Shown one piece after another: positions 17,491 to 26,303 of a DNA stretch of 64,000 nt (the stretch's first letter is position 1; each line of letters begins with the position of its first letter). The notes under the pieces were generated by a model. That model did not search any database. It saw nothing but the letters and a program-made list of their open reading frames with translations, and had not been told where the DNA came from. This stretch comes from Campylobacter concisus (GTDB taxonomy: Bacteria > Campylobacterota > Campylobacteria > Campylobacterales > Campylobacteraceae): assembly GCF_003048615.2 (NCBI RefSeq), contig NZ_CP049263.1, positions 248,001 to 312,000 of the forward strand, read 5' to 3'. Made by a program: the position numbers and the translations under genes.

Positions 17491-18242
17491 TTAGCTGGGA
17501 CGTTGTAGCCAAATTTCTTGAAAATTTCTTTTGCTTTATCGCCCAAGATAAACTCATAAAATGCCTTTGCATCAGCGTTACCATCAGCATGTTTTAAGAG
17601 TACGATGCCTTGATCGATCGGAGTGTAGAGCTCTTGAGGCACGAAGATATAGTTAGTACCCTCTTTGTATTTTGCCATTTTCTCGCTAAAAAGCGCGCTA
17701 GCAGCGATAAAGCCAACATCTGAAGCGCTTAGTGCCTGAGAAAGTGTCTCAGAAATTTTTTGAGCATAGACGATGTTTTTATCTACTTCGTTATAAAGTT
17801 TTGCATTTTTAAGAGCCTCGATACTAGCTTTGCCGTAAGGTGCAGTCTCTGGATTTGCTACCGAGATCGCTTTTAAGCCACGAACCACTTCGATGCCCTT
17901 TTTAAAATCCACATCTCTTATAGAAAAGATCGCTACAGCGCCTTGTGCATAAACTTTTGGTGCAGCCACTGCAAAGCCTGTGTCGTAAGCTTTTTGCGCA
18001 AAGCCCATATCAGCAGCCATGAAGATATCAGCTGGAGCTGAATTTTGGATCTGGGTAACAAGGCCACCGCTTGCGCCAAGAGTTAGGTTGATCTTAGCGT
18101 CTGGATGAAGCTTGTTAAACTCTTTTATAAGCTCAGGAAACGCATAAGTCGTGTTTGCTGCGGCATAGACATTTACGTCAGCGCCAAAAGCGTTTATGGC
18201 AAGCAGTGCTGCCACACATAGAAATTTAAAAACCTTTTTCAT
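17487..18242 (-). CDS. modA: Molybdate-binding periplasmic protein ModA
   Basis: Binds molybdate or tungstate in the periplasm for ModBC. The 251 residues begin with a signal peptide (MKKVFKFLCVAALLAINAFGA). The mature protein is a type II binding fold: VYAAANTTYAFPELIKEF at the start, LTLGASGGLVTQIQNSAPADIFMAAD, then SDVGFIAASALFS and the C-terminal AKEIFKKFGYNVP. The ATG directly follows the modE stop, so its ribosome site lies within modE. A second, more distant binding protein is encoded at 24377-25075. Confidence 0.93.
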   Translation of the reverse strand: MKKVFKFLCVAALLAINAFGADVNVYAAANTTYAFPELIKEFNKLHPDAKINLTLGASGGLVTQIQNSAPADIFMAADMGFAQKAYDTGFAVAAPKVYAQGAVAIFSIRDVDFKKGIEVVRGLKAISVANPETAPYGKASIEALKNAKLYNEVDKNIVYAQKISETLSQALSASDVGFIAASALFSEKMAKYKEGTNYIFVPQELYTPIDQGIVLLKHADGNADAKAFYEFILGDKAKEIFKKFGYNVPAK

Positions 18243-19025
18243 TTATACTCCTATTATGATTTGAGATGATTTTACTATTGCTAAAAGCGTGTCACCAACG
18301 CCTATTTGCATATCCATCGCGCTATCTTTTGTGATGATGGCAGTTAAAGTTTGCTCGTCGCTTAGTTTTAGCGTGACCTCGGCATTTACAGCGCCTATCT
18401 TTGCCTCGATGACCTCACCTTTTAGCTGATTTTTAGTGCTTATTTTTATATCAAGATCCTTTGCAAGGATGACAGATGGCGCTTTAAAGATGAAAACTAC
18501 CTTTTGACCCACTTTTAGGCCTAAATTTTTCTCGCTCTCAACTGTTATGGTCGCTTCAAGCGTGTTGCCATTGCTTAGCTTTGCAGTGATCTCAGAATTT
18601 ACAGCGCCTCTATTTATACTAACGATCTCGCATGAGAGCTGGTTTCTAGCGCTTAAATTCATACTCATTCTTTGTAAATTTATGATATCAACATCTTCAA
18701 AATCAACCTTTTGGCAAATTTTTTGCAAAAAATCCTTTTGTGTCTCGAGGATAGCGTCGTAAATTTTTATCAGTTTTTTGGCGTATGGGCTAAGCTCTGA
18801 ACCGCTATTTTTCTTATTGCCGTCGGCTCTTATTATGAGTGGCTTGCTGCTTTTGTTATTTATCGTATCTAAGCAGTCCCAAGCGTTTTTGTATGATATG
18901 CCGACAACCTCAGCTGCTTTTGTGATACTTTTTGTCTCTTTTATCGCCTTAAGTAGGGCTATATGCTTTGCTAAAACCTGCGTATCTTCGCCTAGAAATA
19001 GCTCTAAATTTATATCTGCTTTCAA
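18243..19025 (-). CDS. modE: Molybdate-responsive regulator ModE
   Basis: Transcription factor sensing intracellular molybdate. The chosen TTG start (19025) has AGAGG 8 nt upstream and gives 260 residues; a TTG 36 bp earlier lacks a comparable site. The N-terminal winged helix has ITKAAEVVGISYKNAWDCLDTIN (about 33-55), the ModE HTH. Two Mop/TOBE domains follow (about 125-190 and 195-258), each with an SxNRGAVNSEIT or AKIGAVNAEVT core. It is the first gene of the operon and could repress it when molybdate is plentiful; no operator was identified with confidence in the AT-rich leader. Confidence 0.9.
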   Translation of the reverse strand: MKADINLELFLGEDTQVLAKHIALLKAIKETKSITKAAEVVGISYKNAWDCLDTINNKSSKPLIIRADGNKKNSGSELSPYAKKLIKIYDAILETQKDFLQKICQKVDFEDVDIINLQRMSMNLSARNQLSCEIVSINRGAVNSEITAKLSNGNTLEATITVESEKNLGLKVGQKVVFIFKAPSVILAKDLDIKISTKNQLKGEVIEAKIGAVNAEVTLKLSDEQTLTAIITKDSAMDMQIGVGDTLLAIVKSSQIIIGV

Positions 19026-19136
19026 AATTTTAACCTCTAAATATATAATAATAATTTGCAAAGTATATCTAATTATATTAATTCACAAGCTTAAAATTAC
19101 AAATTTTCTTTAATTTCTTGTAAAGTTTCAAGAGGA

Positions 19137-19142
19137 TAAAAT
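19137..19142 (+). promoter_or_regulatory. Possible -10 element of the mla operon
   Basis: GATAAAATC contains TAAAAT about 35 bp before the mlaA ATG. AAGG lies 7 nt before the ATG as ribosome site. Confidence 0.3.
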
Positions 19143-19176
19143 CAAGCTGTTTTTTATAAATAAATTTTAAGGTTTT

Positions 19177-19890
19177 ATGATGAAATTTTTGCTTGCTATC
19201 TTTTGTAGCCTGCTTTTAGCCTGTGCCAGCGCTGATCTGAACGCAAACAGTGAAAAAGATGATTTTGACGTTGAGTTTGAAGCAAAAAAAGATGTTTTTG
19301 ACCCGCTTAGTGGCTATAACAGAGTGATGACAAACGTAAATGACTTTATCTACATAAATATGCTAACTCCAGTGGCAAAAGGCTACGCTTATGTCGTGCC
19401 AGCTACGGCTAGAACGATGGTTGCAAATTTCTTTGACAACCTTCTTTTTCCAGTGCGTTTTGTAAATAACTTGCTTCAGTTTAAATTTCAAAATGCTGGC
19501 GAAGAGACTTTGCGATTTTTGGCAAATACGATAATTGGCTTTGGAGGGCTAACGGACGGGGCAAAATACTATGATCTAAAGCCTCACAACGAAGACTTTG
19601 GACAAACCCTCGGTTACTGGGGGCTAGGAAGCGGCTTTCACATCGTTTGGCCTTTGCTTGGACCATCAAATTTAAGAGATACTGGAGGCCTAGTTGGAGA
19701 CTATTTTGCCGATCCTATCAGCTACGTTGATCCTAGGCTTTTATCGCTTGGTATCAAATCTTATAGAGCATTTAACGGCTTTTCACAAGATCCAACTGCT
19801 TATGAAAAACTACGCAAAGACGCGATCGATCTATATCCATTTTTACGCGATGCTTACGAGCAAAGACGCGATAAACTTATCAAGGAGTAA
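19177..19890 (+). CDS. mlaA: MlaA/VacJ outer-membrane lipoprotein
   Basis: Takes phospholipids from the outer leaflet of the outer membrane and passes them to MlaC. The 237 residues start with a lipoprotein signal (FLLAIFCSLLLACAS; lipidated Cys at 16). The VacJ domain is clear: DPLSGYNRVMTNVNDFIY, VAKGYAYVVPATARTMVANFFDN, NNLLQFKFQNAGEETLRFLANTIIG, and DFGQTLGYWGLGSGFHIVWPLLGPSNLRD. The following genes encode MlaC and an RND protein, as recalled for C. jejuni Cj1371-1373, so the three probably form one pathway. Confidence 0.93.
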   Translation: MMKFLLAIFCSLLLACASADLNANSEKDDFDVEFEAKKDVFDPLSGYNRVMTNVNDFIYINMLTPVAKGYAYVVPATARTMVANFFDNLLFPVRFVNNLLQFKFQNAGEETLRFLANTIIGFGGLTDGAKYYDLKPHNEDFGQTLGYWGLGSGFHIVWPLLGPSNLRDTGGLVGDYFADPISYVDPRLLSLGIKSYRAFNGFSQDPTAYEKLRKDAIDLYPFLRDAYEQRRDKLIKE

Positions 19891-19892
19891 GT

Positions 19893-20495
19893 ATGAAAAT
19901 TTTTAAAGCTTTTGCGGCAATTTTACTTTTAGCAACTAGCCTTTTTGCCCTCTCAAAAGAGCAGATAAAGCCTGAGATAGAGGCAAAGACAACAAAGGTG
20001 ATTGAAATTTTAAAAAATACAAATTTAGATAACAATGCAAAGACAAAAGAGATTTTTGCTCTGCTTGATCCACTATTTGACTACAAACAAATGGCAAAGA
20101 TCAGCCTTGGCAAACGCTACAACAGTCTAAGTGCTGACGAGCAAGCTAAATTTGACGCAGCATTTGAGCAAAAGCTAAAAAGCTCATATATCGACAAGCT
20201 CTTAGGCTACAAAGACCAACAGATCCACATCACTGGAGAGAGTGAGCCTCAAAAAAATAGATACTGGCTCACATCAGAGCTTCTAAATGACGGCAAAAAC
20301 TATGAATTTGTCTATAAATTTTACGATGCAAAAGAGCGTGGCTGGCTCATTTACGACCTTGATATCGTTGGTGTGAGCATCATTCAAACTTATAGAAGTC
20401 AGTTTGGCGACGTGCTAAATAATGCTGATTTTAATACGCTTTTACAAAAACTAAACGAAGCGGTTTTGCCTGATCAAAACAAAACTAATCCTTAA
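19893..20495 (+). CDS. mlaC: MlaC-type periplasmic phospholipid-binding protein
   Basis: A 200-residue periplasmic carrier expected to shuttle phospholipid between MlaA and the inner membrane. A signal peptide (MKIFKAFAAILLLATSLFALS) is followed by the Ttg2D/MlaC fold: IFALLDPLFDYKQMAKISLGKRYNSLSADEQAKFDAAFEQKLKSSY, and GWLIYDLDIVGVSIIQTYRSQF near the end, which is the family's best conserved block. It follows mlaA by 2 bp, overlaps the RND gene start by 1 nt, and has AAGGAG as ribosome site. The MlaFED inner-membrane complex is not encoded nearby. Confidence 0.9.
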   Translation: MKIFKAFAAILLLATSLFALSKEQIKPEIEAKTTKVIEILKNTNLDNNAKTKEIFALLDPLFDYKQMAKISLGKRYNSLSADEQAKFDAAFEQKLKSSYIDKLLGYKDQQIHITGESEPQKNRYWLTSELLNDGKNYEFVYKFYDAKERGWLIYDLDIVGVSIIQTYRSQFGDVLNNADFNTLLQKLNEAVLPDQNKTNP

Positions 20496-22945
20496 TGCGA
20501 CAAATTTTTAAATTTATCATTGCCAAAAACAAGCTTGTTATCTCGCTTGTGCTAGTTCTAAGCGTAGTTTTTGGTTACCTTAGCACAAAGCTTAGCATCG
20601 ACGCTTCAGCTGAGACTTTGCTGCTTGAACATGACCCAGATCTAAAAGCCTATAGGCAGATCGCAAAGCGCTACGACTCGCCTGGGCTTTTGGTGGTTGC
20701 TTTCACCCCAAAAGATGATCTTTTTTCACCTAAAAATTTAGAGCTTATTAAAAATTTGAGTGGCGAGCTAGCCAAAAACGATATGGTTAGCAGCGTCATC
20801 TCTATCTTAAACGTGCCACTTCTAAATAGCGTAAAAGGTGGCGTTACAGGCATCTTGGATCACACGCCAACGCTAAGTGATAAAGATATAAATATCTCAA
20901 AAGCAAAGCTTGAGTTTGCAAAAAGTCCTATTTATAGCGGAAATTTGATAAGCAAAGATCTAAAAACCACGGCGATCGCGCTAAATTTAAAGCAAGATGA
21001 GAAATTTAATGAGCTTGTAAATGAGCGAAATTTACTTAGCCAAAAAGAGTCAAACGGCACTATCACGCAGGCAGAAAAAGAGAAATTTAAAGCGCTTTTA
21101 GCGGAGTTTAAAGCCTACCGTGATGAGCTTAGAAAGAGCGATCACAAAAACCTTGAAGCCATAAAGACAGCCATCGCTAAATTTAACGCAAACGATGAGC
21201 TCTTTTTGGGCGGCGCAAACATGATCGCTGATGATATGATAGGCTTTATAAAGAGCGATCTTTTGGTTTATGGGCTAAGCGTTTTAGCGCTTCTTAGCTT
21301 TAGTTTGTGGCTATTTTTCAGGCAGATTAGATGGATCGTCTTGCCGATGTTTATCTGCGCGGTAAGTGCCATTTTTACGACTGGAATTTTTGGTATGTTT
21401 GGCTGGGAAGTGACGGTCATTAGCTCAAACTACATCGCACTTCAGCTAATTATCACCATCTCAACTGTCATCCACCTAGTCGTTAGCTACAGAGAATTTT
21501 ACGCAAGACATCCAAAATACAGTCAAAATCAGCTCATCTATCTGACACTTCGTGACAAATTTTCTCCATCTTTTTGGGCGATATTTACAACAGTCATTGG
21601 CTTTAGCTCATTAATGAGTGCAGATATAAAGCCAGTTATCATGCTTGGCATTATGATGAGTGCTGGCATTAGCGTTTCACTTGTACTTGCATTTTTGCTA
21701 TTTGGCTCGGTAAATGTAAATTTAAAGAAGCTTGCCCCTGTTAGGACATTTGAAAATAGCTTTAAATTTACAAAATACTGCGCAAATTTGGCGCTAAACT
21801 CAAGAAAGATCATCTACGCAGTTTGCGTGCTTGTTGTCTGCTTTGGCGTTTATGGCATCAGTAAGATAAAGGTTGAAAACAGCTTCATTGGCTACTTTAA
21901 AGAGAGTACGCAGATCCGCCAAGGCATGCAGATCATCGACACAAAGCTTGGTGGCACGATCCCAGTTGATGTGATAGTGAAATTTAAAGAGAGCGAGCCA
22001 AAACAAGAAAAAAGTGATGAAAAAGATGACTTTGAAAGTGAGTTTGAAAACGACGCAAAGAGCGCAAAATACTGGTTTAACAGCTACCACACAAGGATCG
22101 CAGAAAAGGTTCACGACTATCTAAAAGAGCAAAATTTTGTAGGCAACGTAAGCTCTCTTGCAACGCTTATAAAGGCGATAAAAGAGCTAAATAACGGCGT
22201 TAGTGATGATTTTTTGCTAGCTGCGATGTATGAAAAACTACCACTTGAGTATAAAAAGATCTTGTTAAGCCCTTATGTAAGCGTCGAAAACGACGAGCTT
22301 AGATTTAGCCTAAGGATCGTTGATAGCGATCCAAAGCTTAGACGAAATTTATTTCTCAAAGAGCTTAGAGAGGGGCTTTTAGAGCTTACTAAAAACGATA
22401 ACGTAAGCATCGAAGTTGTCGGTATGATGGTGCTTTATAACAACATGCTTCAAAATTTACTTAGCTCGCAGGTTGATACATTTGGACTAACGGTTGCGAT
22501 ACTTTTTGTCATATTTTGCTTTGTTTTTAGAAGTATCAAGCTAGCAACCATCGCCATTGTTTCAAATTTGATCCCGCTTTGCACGCTCTTTGGCGTGATG
22601 GGATTTTTTGGCATACCGCTTGATGTGATGAGCATTACGATTGCTGCCATTAGTATAGGCATCGGCGTTGATGATATCATCCACTACATCCACCGCTTTA
22701 AAGAGGAGCTGCTTACAAAAGATGTTTTTGAGAGCATCAAGGCTGCACACGCTAGCATAGGATACGCGATGTATTACACCTCATTTACCATTTTTCTTGG
22801 TTTTAGCGTGATGATAACTAGCAACTTTATACCGACTATTTATTTTGGCTTGCTAACTGATCTTGTTATGGTATTTATGCTGCTTGGTGCACTCATCATC
22901 TTGCCAAGTTTGATAGCAAGTTTTGTGAAAAAGCGCGAGGTATAA
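20495..22945 (+). CDS. RND-superfamily exporter (MmpL/HpnN-like)
   Basis: Inner-membrane protein of 816 residues with the duplicated RND plan: one helix, a large periplasmic loop (about 30-245), five helices, then one helix near 440, a second loop (about 465-650) and five more helices. Conserved features are ETLLLEHDPDLKAYRQIAKRY after helix 1 and GIGVDDIIHYIHRFKEEL in the second helix bundle, with the acidic pair of the proton relay. Because it follows mlaA-mlaC, it may move lipids across the periplasm in place of the ABC-type MlaFED complex; that is inference from context. Confidence 0.85.
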   Translation: MRQIFKFIIAKNKLVISLVLVLSVVFGYLSTKLSIDASAETLLLEHDPDLKAYRQIAKRYDSPGLLVVAFTPKDDLFSPKNLELIKNLSGELAKNDMVSSVISILNVPLLNSVKGGVTGILDHTPTLSDKDINISKAKLEFAKSPIYSGNLISKDLKTTAIALNLKQDEKFNELVNERNLLSQKESNGTITQAEKEKFKALLAEFKAYRDELRKSDHKNLEAIKTAIAKFNANDELFLGGANMIADDMIGFIKSDLLVYGLSVLALLSFSLWLFFRQIRWIVLPMFICAVSAIFTTGIFGMFGWEVTVISSNYIALQLIITISTVIHLVVSYREFYARHPKYSQNQLIYLTLRDKFSPSFWAIFTTVIGFSSLMSADIKPVIMLGIMMSAGISVSLVLAFLLFGSVNVNLKKLAPVRTFENSFKFTKYCANLALNSRKIIYAVCVLVVCFGVYGISKIKVENSFIGYFKESTQIRQGMQIIDTKLGGTIPVDVIVKFKESEPKQEKSDEKDDFESEFENDAKSAKYWFNSYHTRIAEKVHDYLKEQNFVGNVSSLATLIKAIKELNNGVSDDFLLAAMYEKLPLEYKKILLSPYVSVENDELRFSLRIVDSDPKLRRNLFLKELREGLLELTKNDNVSIEVVGMMVLYNNMLQNLLSSQVDTFGLTVAILFVIFCFVFRSIKLATIAIVSNLIPLCTLFGVMGFFGIPLDVMSITIAAISIGIGVDDIIHYIHRFKEELLTKDVFESIKAAHASIGYAMYYTSFTIFLGFSVMITSNFIPTIYFGLLTDLVMVFMLLGALIILPSLIASFVKKREV

Positions 22946-22947
22946 AT

Positions 22948-23523
22948 TTATTTGATAACTTTGATAAACGAATAGACATCAGCCACGCCGTCAATGTGCT
23001 TAGCGTACCAAATGGCGTGCTTTTCTTGTTCGATGCTATCTACCACACCGCTAAAAACAACGTCACAGCCAACGATGCTAACTCGCACATTTGTGCCCTC
23101 AACGACGCTATCTTTAAAGAGATTTTGCTTTAAATTTGCAAGTATGCTTAGGCTATCGCACGGATACTCGCTCTTTTTAACCCTAAGATAGGTGTAAATT
23201 TTTCGCACTCCGTCCGTGCTTTTGGCAAGCTCAACTAGCTTATCTCCTAACTCTTTGCTATCAACAAGCCCTATGAGATAGGCATCGCCGTAAAAGACCT
23301 CTATCTCGATGTCGATGTTGCTAAGTCCTTTTGAAAACAAAATTTTGCTTTGTAGCTTGCTTTGGATAAATTTATCACGAGAGATCGAGTAGATGCCGCG
23401 TTTATCGCGAGAAATGGAGTATGCGTCATATACATTTAGCGGCGCTGTTGCTGGGGTGAGGACTGAGGAGCAAGAGCTAAAAAATAAGACCAAAAATGCA
23501 AAAACGCTAAATTTAGAAATCAT
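22948..23523 (-). CDS. Lipoprotein with two BON domains
   Basis: A 191-residue lipoprotein; the signal FAFLVLFFSSCSS places the lipidated Cys at about residue 18. Two BON domains follow. The first, near 55-115, has KLQSKILFSKGLSNIDIEIEVFYGDAYLIGLVDS; the second, near 125-190, has VRVSIVGCDVVFSGVVDSIEQEKHAIWYAKHIDGVADVYSFIKV. BON proteins such as DolP (YraP) and OsmY sit at the outer membrane or in the periplasm and bind anionic phospholipid. It is convergent with the RND gene with a 2-bp gap, so it may share the envelope-lipid theme of the mla operon. Confidence 0.8.
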   Translation of the reverse strand: MISKFSVFAFLVLFFSSCSSVLTPATAPLNVYDAYSISRDKRGIYSISRDKFIQSKLQSKILFSKGLSNIDIEIEVFYGDAYLIGLVDSKELGDKLVELAKSTDGVRKIYTYLRVKKSEYPCDSLSILANLKQNLFKDSVVEGTNVRVSIVGCDVVFSGVVDSIEQEKHAIWYAKHIDGVADVYSFIKVIK

Positions 23524-23583
23524 AAATCCTTTTGTAATTTCAAAAAGTTTATAGAAAATGGGCTAAAATTTATCTAAATCTGC

Positions 23584-23589
23584 TAAAAT
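23584..23589 (+). promoter_or_regulatory. Possible -10 element of selC
   Basis: CTGCTAAAATAACG contains TAAAAT 9 bp before the 5' end of the tRNA-Sec, a suitable distance for a start near the mature 5' end. Confidence 0.35.
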
Positions 23590-23598
23590 AACGCACAC

Positions 23599-23696
23599 GG
23601 AGGATAAAGTAATCTGGTGATGCTCACGGGCTTCAAACCCGATGACTGGGCGGTTGACCGTCTGGTGGGGAGTTCGATTCTCTCATCCTCTCGCCA
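23599..23696 (+). tRNA. selC: tRNA-Sec (selenocysteine, UCA anticodon)
   Basis: A 98-nt tRNA with an encoded CCA end. The anticodon loop CTTCAAA gives anticodon TCA at 23633-23635, on a CGGG/CCCG stem. A long variable arm (about 23645-23667) and the T-loop TTCGATT on a GGGAG/CTCTC stem follow. The acceptor pairs GAGGAT with ATCCTC, and the first pairs look weak, so the exact 5' end may be off by a base. The tRNA inserts selenocysteine at UGA codons, in Campylobacter chiefly in formate dehydrogenase. It lies between a BON lipoprotein and a molybdate-type permease. Confidence 0.9.
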
Positions 23697-23708
23697 CTTT
23701 TGCTTCTT

Positions 23709-24368
23709 TTAAATTCTCATTTTATCTAGCAAATTTATAATAAAAAATAAGACGAAACTAAGCACAACTAAAACAAGGCTTAAAGCGAGTGCCTGATCAC
23801 TTCTGCCATCATAGACAGCGTTATAGATAGCAAGCGAGATGGTGTCTGTTTTGCCTATGATATTGCCACCTAAAATGAGCGTTATGCCAACCTCGCCAAG
23901 ACCTCGTGAGAGCGCTAGGATAAAGGCTGCCGCTACGCTTTTTGCGATGCTTGGAAAAAGCACTAAAATAGCTGTTTGAAATTTATTTTTACCAAGGCTG
24001 TATGCCGCCTCGCTAAGGCTTTTTGAAAGTGAGCCTAGCGCTGAGGCTACGGGCTTTACAAAAAGTGGCAGCGAGGCTATGAAGGCTGCTATAACGAGGG
24101 CTTTAAAGCTAAAGACGATATCTAAATTTAATGCCTTACCGATGATGCCATTTTTGCCAAGTAGATAAAGCAGTAAAAATCCAGTCGCAATGGGTGGAAA
24201 GATGAGCGGAAAGGTGACTATCATCTCGGCAACTACTTTAAATTTAGAACTACTAAAGGCTAAAAAATAAGCAAGAGCCAGCCCAAAAATAGCAAGCAAA
24301 AGCCCTTGACACAAAACGACCTTTATACTTAAAAATAGCGGATCAAAAAGCCAAGCGAGCTCTTGCAA
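23709..24368 (-). CDS. Second molybdate/tungstate-type ABC permease
   Basis: A 219-residue inner-membrane permease, homologous to ModB of this window: FPLIFPPIATGFLLLYLLG corresponds to the LPPSVLGFYLL region, and EAAYSLGKNKFQTAILVLFPSI is the EAA loop that contacts an ATPase. Five to six hydrophobic helices are evident. It lies 8 bp after the binding-protein gene. No ATPase gene follows; the next gene is selC on the other strand. It may borrow ModC from 16.2-17.1 kb or another ATPase. Whether it carries molybdate, tungstate or another oxyanion cannot be told. Confidence 0.82.
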   Translation of the reverse strand: MQELAWLFDPLFLSIKVVLCQGLLLAIFGLALAYFLAFSSSKFKVVAEMIVTFPLIFPPIATGFLLLYLLGKNGIIGKALNLDIVFSFKALVIAAFIASLPLFVKPVASALGSLSKSLSEAAYSLGKNKFQTAILVLFPSIAKSVAAAFILALSRGLGEVGITLILGGNIIGKTDTISLAIYNAVYDGRSDQALALSLVLVVLSFVLFFIINLLDKMRI

Positions 24369-24376
24369 ATTTCGCC

Positions 24377-25075
24377 CTATCTTATGCCAAATTTAGCGTA
24401 AATTTCTTTTGATCTTTCGCTTTTTATCTCGTTTATAAATTTTTCGCAATCAGCCTTTTTCTCACACCCTTCAAGCTTTGCAGCTACGATGTTTGCAGGG
24501 GCATAAAGCGCCTTATCTATCAAGATAAAACTACCAAATTCATCCTTGTGCGCGTTTAGCTCAGTTTGGTTGATAAAGCCAGTATCAACTTCGCCGTTTA
24601 ATATATAGGTAACGACCTGTGGCACGCCTGCAACTGCTAAAATTTTATCCTTTAGCTCGCTATCTAAATTTGCTTTTTGCATAAATTCACTAGCTCTTTT
24701 GCCATAAACAGTCTTTGCCGCGTCTGGCATAGCGATTTTTGAAAGCGTTTTTAGCTCGTCAATTTTTTCTATTTTTACGCCCTTTTTGGTAGCTAGCACC
24801 AAGGCGCCAGAGCCTAAATTTACATATTCAGTGATCTTTAGATCAGACTTTTTCAAAAAGTCCTCATCGCCAACGATCACGTCAGTTTTGCCCTCTTTTG
24901 CCTGCGCCATGATCGCTTTGATGTTTGCAAAAGAGGTATCAATATTTACGCCATCTTTTTTGAGATTTTGCGCGACTGCTTCGACTATCTTTTTATATCC
25001 ACCGCCCGCACTTACTAGCAAATTTTCATTGCCAAATGCAAAGACTGCGGCCATTAAAAGCAAAAATTTTTTCAT
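24377..25075 (-). CDS. Molybdate-type periplasmic binding protein
   Basis: A 232-residue secreted binding protein: signal peptide MKKFLLLMAAVFAFG, then LLVSAGGGYKKIVEAVAQNL, which takes the place of the N-terminal anion-binding Ser/Ala segment of ModA. VIVGDEDFL, YVNLGSGALVLATKKG, GVPQVVTYILNGEVDTGFINQTEL and a C-terminal SKEIYAKFGIR are typical of the family. A Cys pair (EGCEKKADCEKF) near the C-terminus could form a disulfide. It leads a two-gene unit with the permease and lacks an ATPase gene. Sequence divergence from ModA suggests a different anion preference. Confidence 0.78.
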   Translation of the reverse strand: MKKFLLLMAAVFAFGNENLLVSAGGGYKKIVEAVAQNLKKDGVNIDTSFANIKAIMAQAKEGKTDVIVGDEDFLKKSDLKITEYVNLGSGALVLATKKGVKIEKIDELKTLSKIAMPDAAKTVYGKRASEFMQKANLDSELKDKILAVAGVPQVVTYILNGEVDTGFINQTELNAHKDEFGSFILIDKALYAPANIVAAKLEGCEKKADCEKFINEIKSERSKEIYAKFGIR

Positions 25076-25173
25076 ATTTTTTCCTTTAAAAATAAAATTT
25101 CAAGATTTTATAAAATATACTCTTATATATTCTTAAAATATATTTTTACAATTTTACTCTTTTTCTAAAATGG

Positions 25174-25179
25174 TATAAT
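25174..25179 (+). promoter_or_regulatory. Extended -10 promoter of pncB
   Basis: TGGTATAATC is a perfect extended -10 24 bp before the ATG, with AAAGGA as ribosome site. Confidence 0.6.
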
Positions 25180-25202
25180 CTCGCAAAAACAAAAGGACAG
25201 AC

Positions 25203-26303
25203 ATGAACGAACTTGAGCTAAAGATGCAAGGCAAGATAGAGAGGCTAACAGACAGGACTTTTAAGCTAGATCCTAGGATCGGTGAGGGCTACTTCACGGC
25301 GAAATACTTTCTAAAAGTAAATGAGATAATTAAGCAAAATCTGCCTGATCAGCACGTGACGATGCAGTTTTTTCAAAGGCGCGATGATATCGTGCTTTGT
25401 GGCATCGACGAGGTTTTAGCGATAATCAATAAATTTGCCAAAAATCCAAGCGAGCTTGAAATTTACGCACTTGATGATGGTGATATCATAAATGCAAACG
25501 AGCCAGTTTTAAAGATAAGCGGCAAGTATGAAAATTTCGGCTTTTTAGAAAACATCATCGACGCGACGCTTACTAGAAGAAGCTGCGTGGCGACAAACTC
25601 CAGAGACGTGATAAAAGCAGCAAATGGCAAGGACGTCTTTAGCATGGCTGATAGACAAGACGACATCTGCACGCAGCCAGGCGACGGATACGCATCATTT
25701 GTAGGTGGCATCAAAAAGGTCGCCACAGACGCTCAGGGCGAGCTTACAGGGCTAAAAGGTGGTGGCACCATGCCTCATGCACTCATTCAAATGTGCGGCG
25801 GAGACGTGGTGAAGGCTTGCCAAATTTACGCTAAAACCTTTGAAAACGAGCAGATCACGGCCTTGGTTGATTACAACAACGACGTGATAACAGACGCTTT
25901 AAAGGCTGCAAATGCCCTAAAAGAGAGGCTTGGCGCAGTTAGGGTGGATACTAGTAAAAATTTGATAGATAGGTATTTTGAAGGCAAAGATACGAGTAAA
26001 ATTGACCCGCACGGCGTTTGCAAGGAGCTTATATTTGCCCTAAGAGAGGCACTTGATAAAGCTGGCTTTAAGCACGTCAAAATCGTCGTTAGCTCAGGCT
26101 TTAACCCACAAAAAATGAGTGAATTTGAGAAATTTAACACCCCAGTTGATATTTATGGCGTGGGAAGCTATCTTGTTAAAAATGACATTTGTGGCTTTAC
26201 AGGCGATCTAGTCGAGCTAAACGGCAAAAGTGAGGCTAAATTTGGCAGAAAAAATTTCGCTTCAGATAGGCTAAAGAGAGTTAAATTTCAGGAGAGAAGA
26301 TGA
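25203..26303 (+). CDS. pncB: Nicotinate phosphoribosyltransferase
   Basis: Cytosolic NAD-salvage enzyme that forms nicotinate mononucleotide from nicotinate and PRPP. The 366-residue protein has the NAPRTase fold: DRTFKLDPRIGEGYFTAKYFLK at the start, ENIIDATLTRRSCVATNSRDV in the middle, GGGTMPHALIQMCGGDVVKA with the family's pivotal His, and a C-terminal barrel with IDYxx-type VVSSGFNPQKMSEFE and DIYGVGSYLV phosphoribosyl-binding segment. It is shorter than E. coli PncB (about 400) but typical of the archaeal/Campylobacter type. It overlaps the following lipoprotein gene by 4 bp. Confidence 0.87.
   Translation: MNELELKMQGKIERLTDRTFKLDPRIGEGYFTAKYFLKVNEIIKQNLPDQHVTMQFFQRRDDIVLCGIDEVLAIINKFAKNPSELEIYALDDGDIINANEPVLKISGKYENFGFLENIIDATLTRRSCVATNSRDVIKAANGKDVFSMADRQDDICTQPGDGYASFVGGIKKVATDAQGELTGLKGGGTMPHALIQMCGGDVVKACQIYAKTFENEQITALVDYNNDVITDALKAANALKERLGAVRVDTSKNLIDRYFEGKDTSKIDPHGVCKELIFALREALDKAGFKHVKIVVSSGFNPQKMSEFEKFNTPVDIYGVGSYLVKNDICGFTGDLVELNGKSEAKFGRKNFASDRLKRVKFQERR

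Noticed and set aside
19026-19176. ModE operator upstream of modE
   Set aside because: Several TATAT-like words occur, but the whole spacer is AT-rich and no pair with the right symmetry and spacing stands out.
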